The notes below the pieces were generated by a model. It made no database searches, was not told the origin of the DNA, and saw only the letters and a program-made list of their open reading frames with translations. A stretch of DNA of 40,940 nucleotides from NCBI GenBank assembly GCA_007280905.1, contig QYQM01000037.1:1-40940 (forward strand). The letters run 5' to 3'. Below are positions 39,214 through 40,940 of the stretch, one piece after another; position 1 is the first letter of the stretch, and the number at the start of each line of letters is the position of its first letter. The stretch comes from Porphyromonadaceae bacterium. Lineage in GTDB: Bacteria; Bacteroidota; Bacteroidia; Bacteroidales; UBA12481. The translations under genes and the position numbers were made by a program.

Positions 39214-40910
39214 TGATGGAGCCGCTAACCCTCAATAATCCGCAGTATTCCAGCATCGTTCTGAATCCGAAATCCAAATGTGACATCTGGAGCCGGGCAA
39301 CCGGTAAATCATTTCTCGTTGGCTGGGATATAAACAACGTCAACCGGTGGATGCCGCGGGCACTGACCTCAGTGACCGGCCAGACTTACGGACAGCTTCT
39401 TACCCGGACCCTGCCGTCGACATTCAAATTCCTGGAAACAATGGGCTATACCAAGGATAAAAACTATGTGGTAGGCCGCCGGCCACCGCCGACATTCCTG
39501 TCGCCATATGAGAAGATCATGAAATTCGATAACGTGATCTCCTTCGCTAATGGAAACGCCATTTTAATGCTTTCGCAGGATCGTATCGGATCAGCCAGGG
39601 GAGCAAACGTGGATTATGAAATACTGGATGAAGCCCTGACAATTGATAAGGAACGCTACGATCAGGAGACAAGCCCCACGAACCGTGGAAACGAGGATAT
39701 CTGGGGTCCAAACTCGAAGAACCATGTTCCGTTCCACCACGGTTATCATTACGTTTCTTCCATGCCATACAGCCAAACACAGAAGTGGCTGTTAAACTTC
39801 GGCGATTATTACGCTGAGGAAGCCGGACTCCAAATATTCGTAATCTGGAACCGGATCGTGAAACTCCAAATGGAACTGATTCCGGCATACTATGCCCGGG
39901 ATAAAAAACTCTACACCCAGATCTATAACGAAACCATCCGGCTCCGCTCGCAAATACTGCCTTTCGTTAGCAAAACCGGAACCCTGTTCACCCTGGCGAA
40001 CGCATTCGACAACATCGACAACATTGGAATATCCTATATCATCAGGGAATACGAGAAACAAAACCTGCTGACGTTTATGATCGAAATCATGAACATATTC
40101 CTGGATACGGTCGAAGACTGCTATTACCACATCAATGAATCCAAACACGTTTATTTCAACGCCACCAACGATGGATTCATTCGTGACCTGGCCGAAAATA
40201 CCAACTGGGATTTTTCCCGGTTAGAGGTGCAGGACTCCCGTTTTGATAAAGATTGCAATTCGAACATTCCGCTGGAAATTACCCCGGATTGGGGCAGTTC
40301 CATTTCCTTGTTCACCGTCGGCCAGGAGGGTGGGGTGGATTTTGTAAAAAACGAGCCAGGACTCGTTGATAACTTTATCAATGAGTTTTTCGTGAAACCC
40401 GATGATCCGAACGGTGTGATGATTAACAGCCTGGTGGATCAATTCACCACCTACTACAAACCCCACAACGAGAAAACCATCCTGTATTACCGCGACCGGT
40501 ACGGGGATTCAAAAAACCCGAACGTTAATAAATCGGCCAGTTACAACGACCAGGCAATTGCCAGGCTTGAACGAGCCGGCTGGACAATCATTCAGGAGGT
40601 TCACCGGGGAATGGAACCACCGCAGCATGACAAATATCTCCTTTGGGGAAATATCCTGAAAGGCAGTGATCCTTCCTTTCCTCAGGTAAGGTTCAACGGC
40701 ACAAAATGCAAGTACACCCTCATTTCCATGAACAATACCCAGGTGATCCAGAAAGAAGGCAAATTCAGTAAAAACAAAGCTTCCGAACGATCAAAAACCA
40801 TCCTTCCTGAAATGGCAACGCACTTTTCGGATTCAGTGGATAAACGGATTTGGACGAAATACGGCCATTTACTTACCGTTCAGTCCACTTTTGTCGCAGC
40901 GAGAACATAA
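39213..40910 (+). CDS. phage terminase large subunit
   Basis: The DNA-packaging motor, 565 residues. Start at ATGATG (39213/39216), overlapping the previous TGA. The N-terminal ATPase shows a Walker A SRATGKSFLVGWD at about residue 28, and a Walker B ANVDYEILDEAL. The C-terminal nuclease shows ITPDWGSSISLFTV (first catalytic Asp in DWG) and YYRDRYGDSKNPN for a later acidic residue. Length is typical of large terminases. It ends 30 bp before the window edge, so portal and head genes may follow. Because the prohead protease and capsid genes lie 17 kb upstream, the phage late genes are out of the usual order. Confidence 0.9.
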   Translation: MMEPLTLNNPQYSSIVLNPKSKCDIWSRATGKSFLVGWDINNVNRWMPRALTSVTGQTYGQLLTRTLPSTFKFLETMGYTKDKNYVVGRRPPPTFLSPYEKIMKFDNVISFANGNAILMLSQDRIGSARGANVDYEILDEALTIDKERYDQETSPTNRGNEDIWGPNSKNHVPFHHGYHYVSSMPYSQTQKWLLNFGDYYAEEAGLQIFVIWNRIVKLQMELIPAYYARDKKLYTQIYNETIRLRSQILPFVSKTGTLFTLANAFDNIDNIGISYIIREYEKQNLLTFMIEIMNIFLDTVEDCYYHINESKHVYFNATNDGFIRDLAENTNWDFSRLEVQDSRFDKDCNSNIPLEITPDWGSSISLFTVGQEGGVDFVKNEPGLVDNFINEFFVKPDDPNGVMINSLVDQFTTYYKPHNEKTILYYRDRYGDSKNPNVNKSASYNDQAIARLERAGWTIIQEVHRGMEPPQHDKYLLWGNILKGSDPSFPQVRFNGTKCKYTLISMNNTQVIQKEGKFSKNKASERSKTILPEMATHFSDSVDKRIWTKYGHLLTVQSTFVAART

Positions 40911-40940
40911 ATCGTTACGGAAATTCCTTTGAAAAGGCAA

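Noticed and set aside
1-40940. tRNA or rRNA genes
   Set aside because: No cloverleaf-like or conserved rRNA sequence was recognised by reading. A dedicated search such as tRNAscan-SE was not possible.

Overview
The window looks like a chromosome segment of a Bacteroidota bacterium, most likely Bacteroidales or a close relative. The evidence is the protein families: a Wzi/RemB-type outer-membrane protein, 6-bladed beta-propeller lipoproteins, FISUMP and CarboxypepD_reg-like secreted proteins, a GxxExxY protein, and an ISXO2-like/IS1595 transposase of Bacteroidota type. Shine-Dalgarno sequences are generally poor. No rRNA or tRNA was seen.

Positions 1-8100 are a surface-polysaccharide locus. 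It holds the 3' part of gmd and complete fcl (GDP-L-fucose synthesis), an outer-membrane barrel protein, a Wzi-like capsule assembly protein, a WecA/MraY-type sugar-phosphate transferase and a TviB/WbpO-type UDP-HexNAc dehydrogenase. A GxxExxY gene between gmd and fcl is framed by 49-bp inverted repeats. Repeat sequences occur inside fcl and wzi in frame. Between the barrel gene and wzi lie fused remnants of a nucleotidyltransferase and a GHMP-type kinase.

Positions 8100-22970 read as a decaying prophage or phage-like element broken up by cargo. In order there is a leftward XRE repressor, a frameshifted Cro-like gene, two small genes, a toprim primase-helicase whose CHC2 zinc finger has been damaged by deletion, an iteron-like GGAACA array beside an AT-rich tract, three small genes and a structured element. 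Cargo follows (TlpA-like thioredoxin lipoprotein, HigBA-type toxin-antitoxin, beta-propeller lipoprotein). Then come phage structural genes: two unknowns, a ClpP-like prohead protease, a probable major capsid protein, a probable tail tube protein and a small protein, closed by a terminator.

Positions 23000-30770 are AT-rich accessory DNA. It contains an orphan PUA-like domain gene, a small secreted six-cysteine peptide, a dead IS4-family element, and a run of secreted or membrane proteins (two related beta-propellers, a CarboxypepD_reg-like protein, a FISUMP protein, a CxxC membrane protein).

Positions 30770-36620 are a three-layer nest of insertion sequences. A decayed IS1595-family transposase gene was interrupted by an IS66 element (8-bp duplication GCGGGTTC). 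That IS66 element was itself interrupted in tnpA by a second IS66 element (8-bp duplication GTTGATTT). All boundaries can be read exactly.

From 36900 to the right edge a phage packaging module resumes on the plus strand: an unknown protein, a PLD-like protein, two small genes (one probably the small terminase) and the large terminase. No integrase and no portal gene lie in the window, so the right end of the element is outside it.
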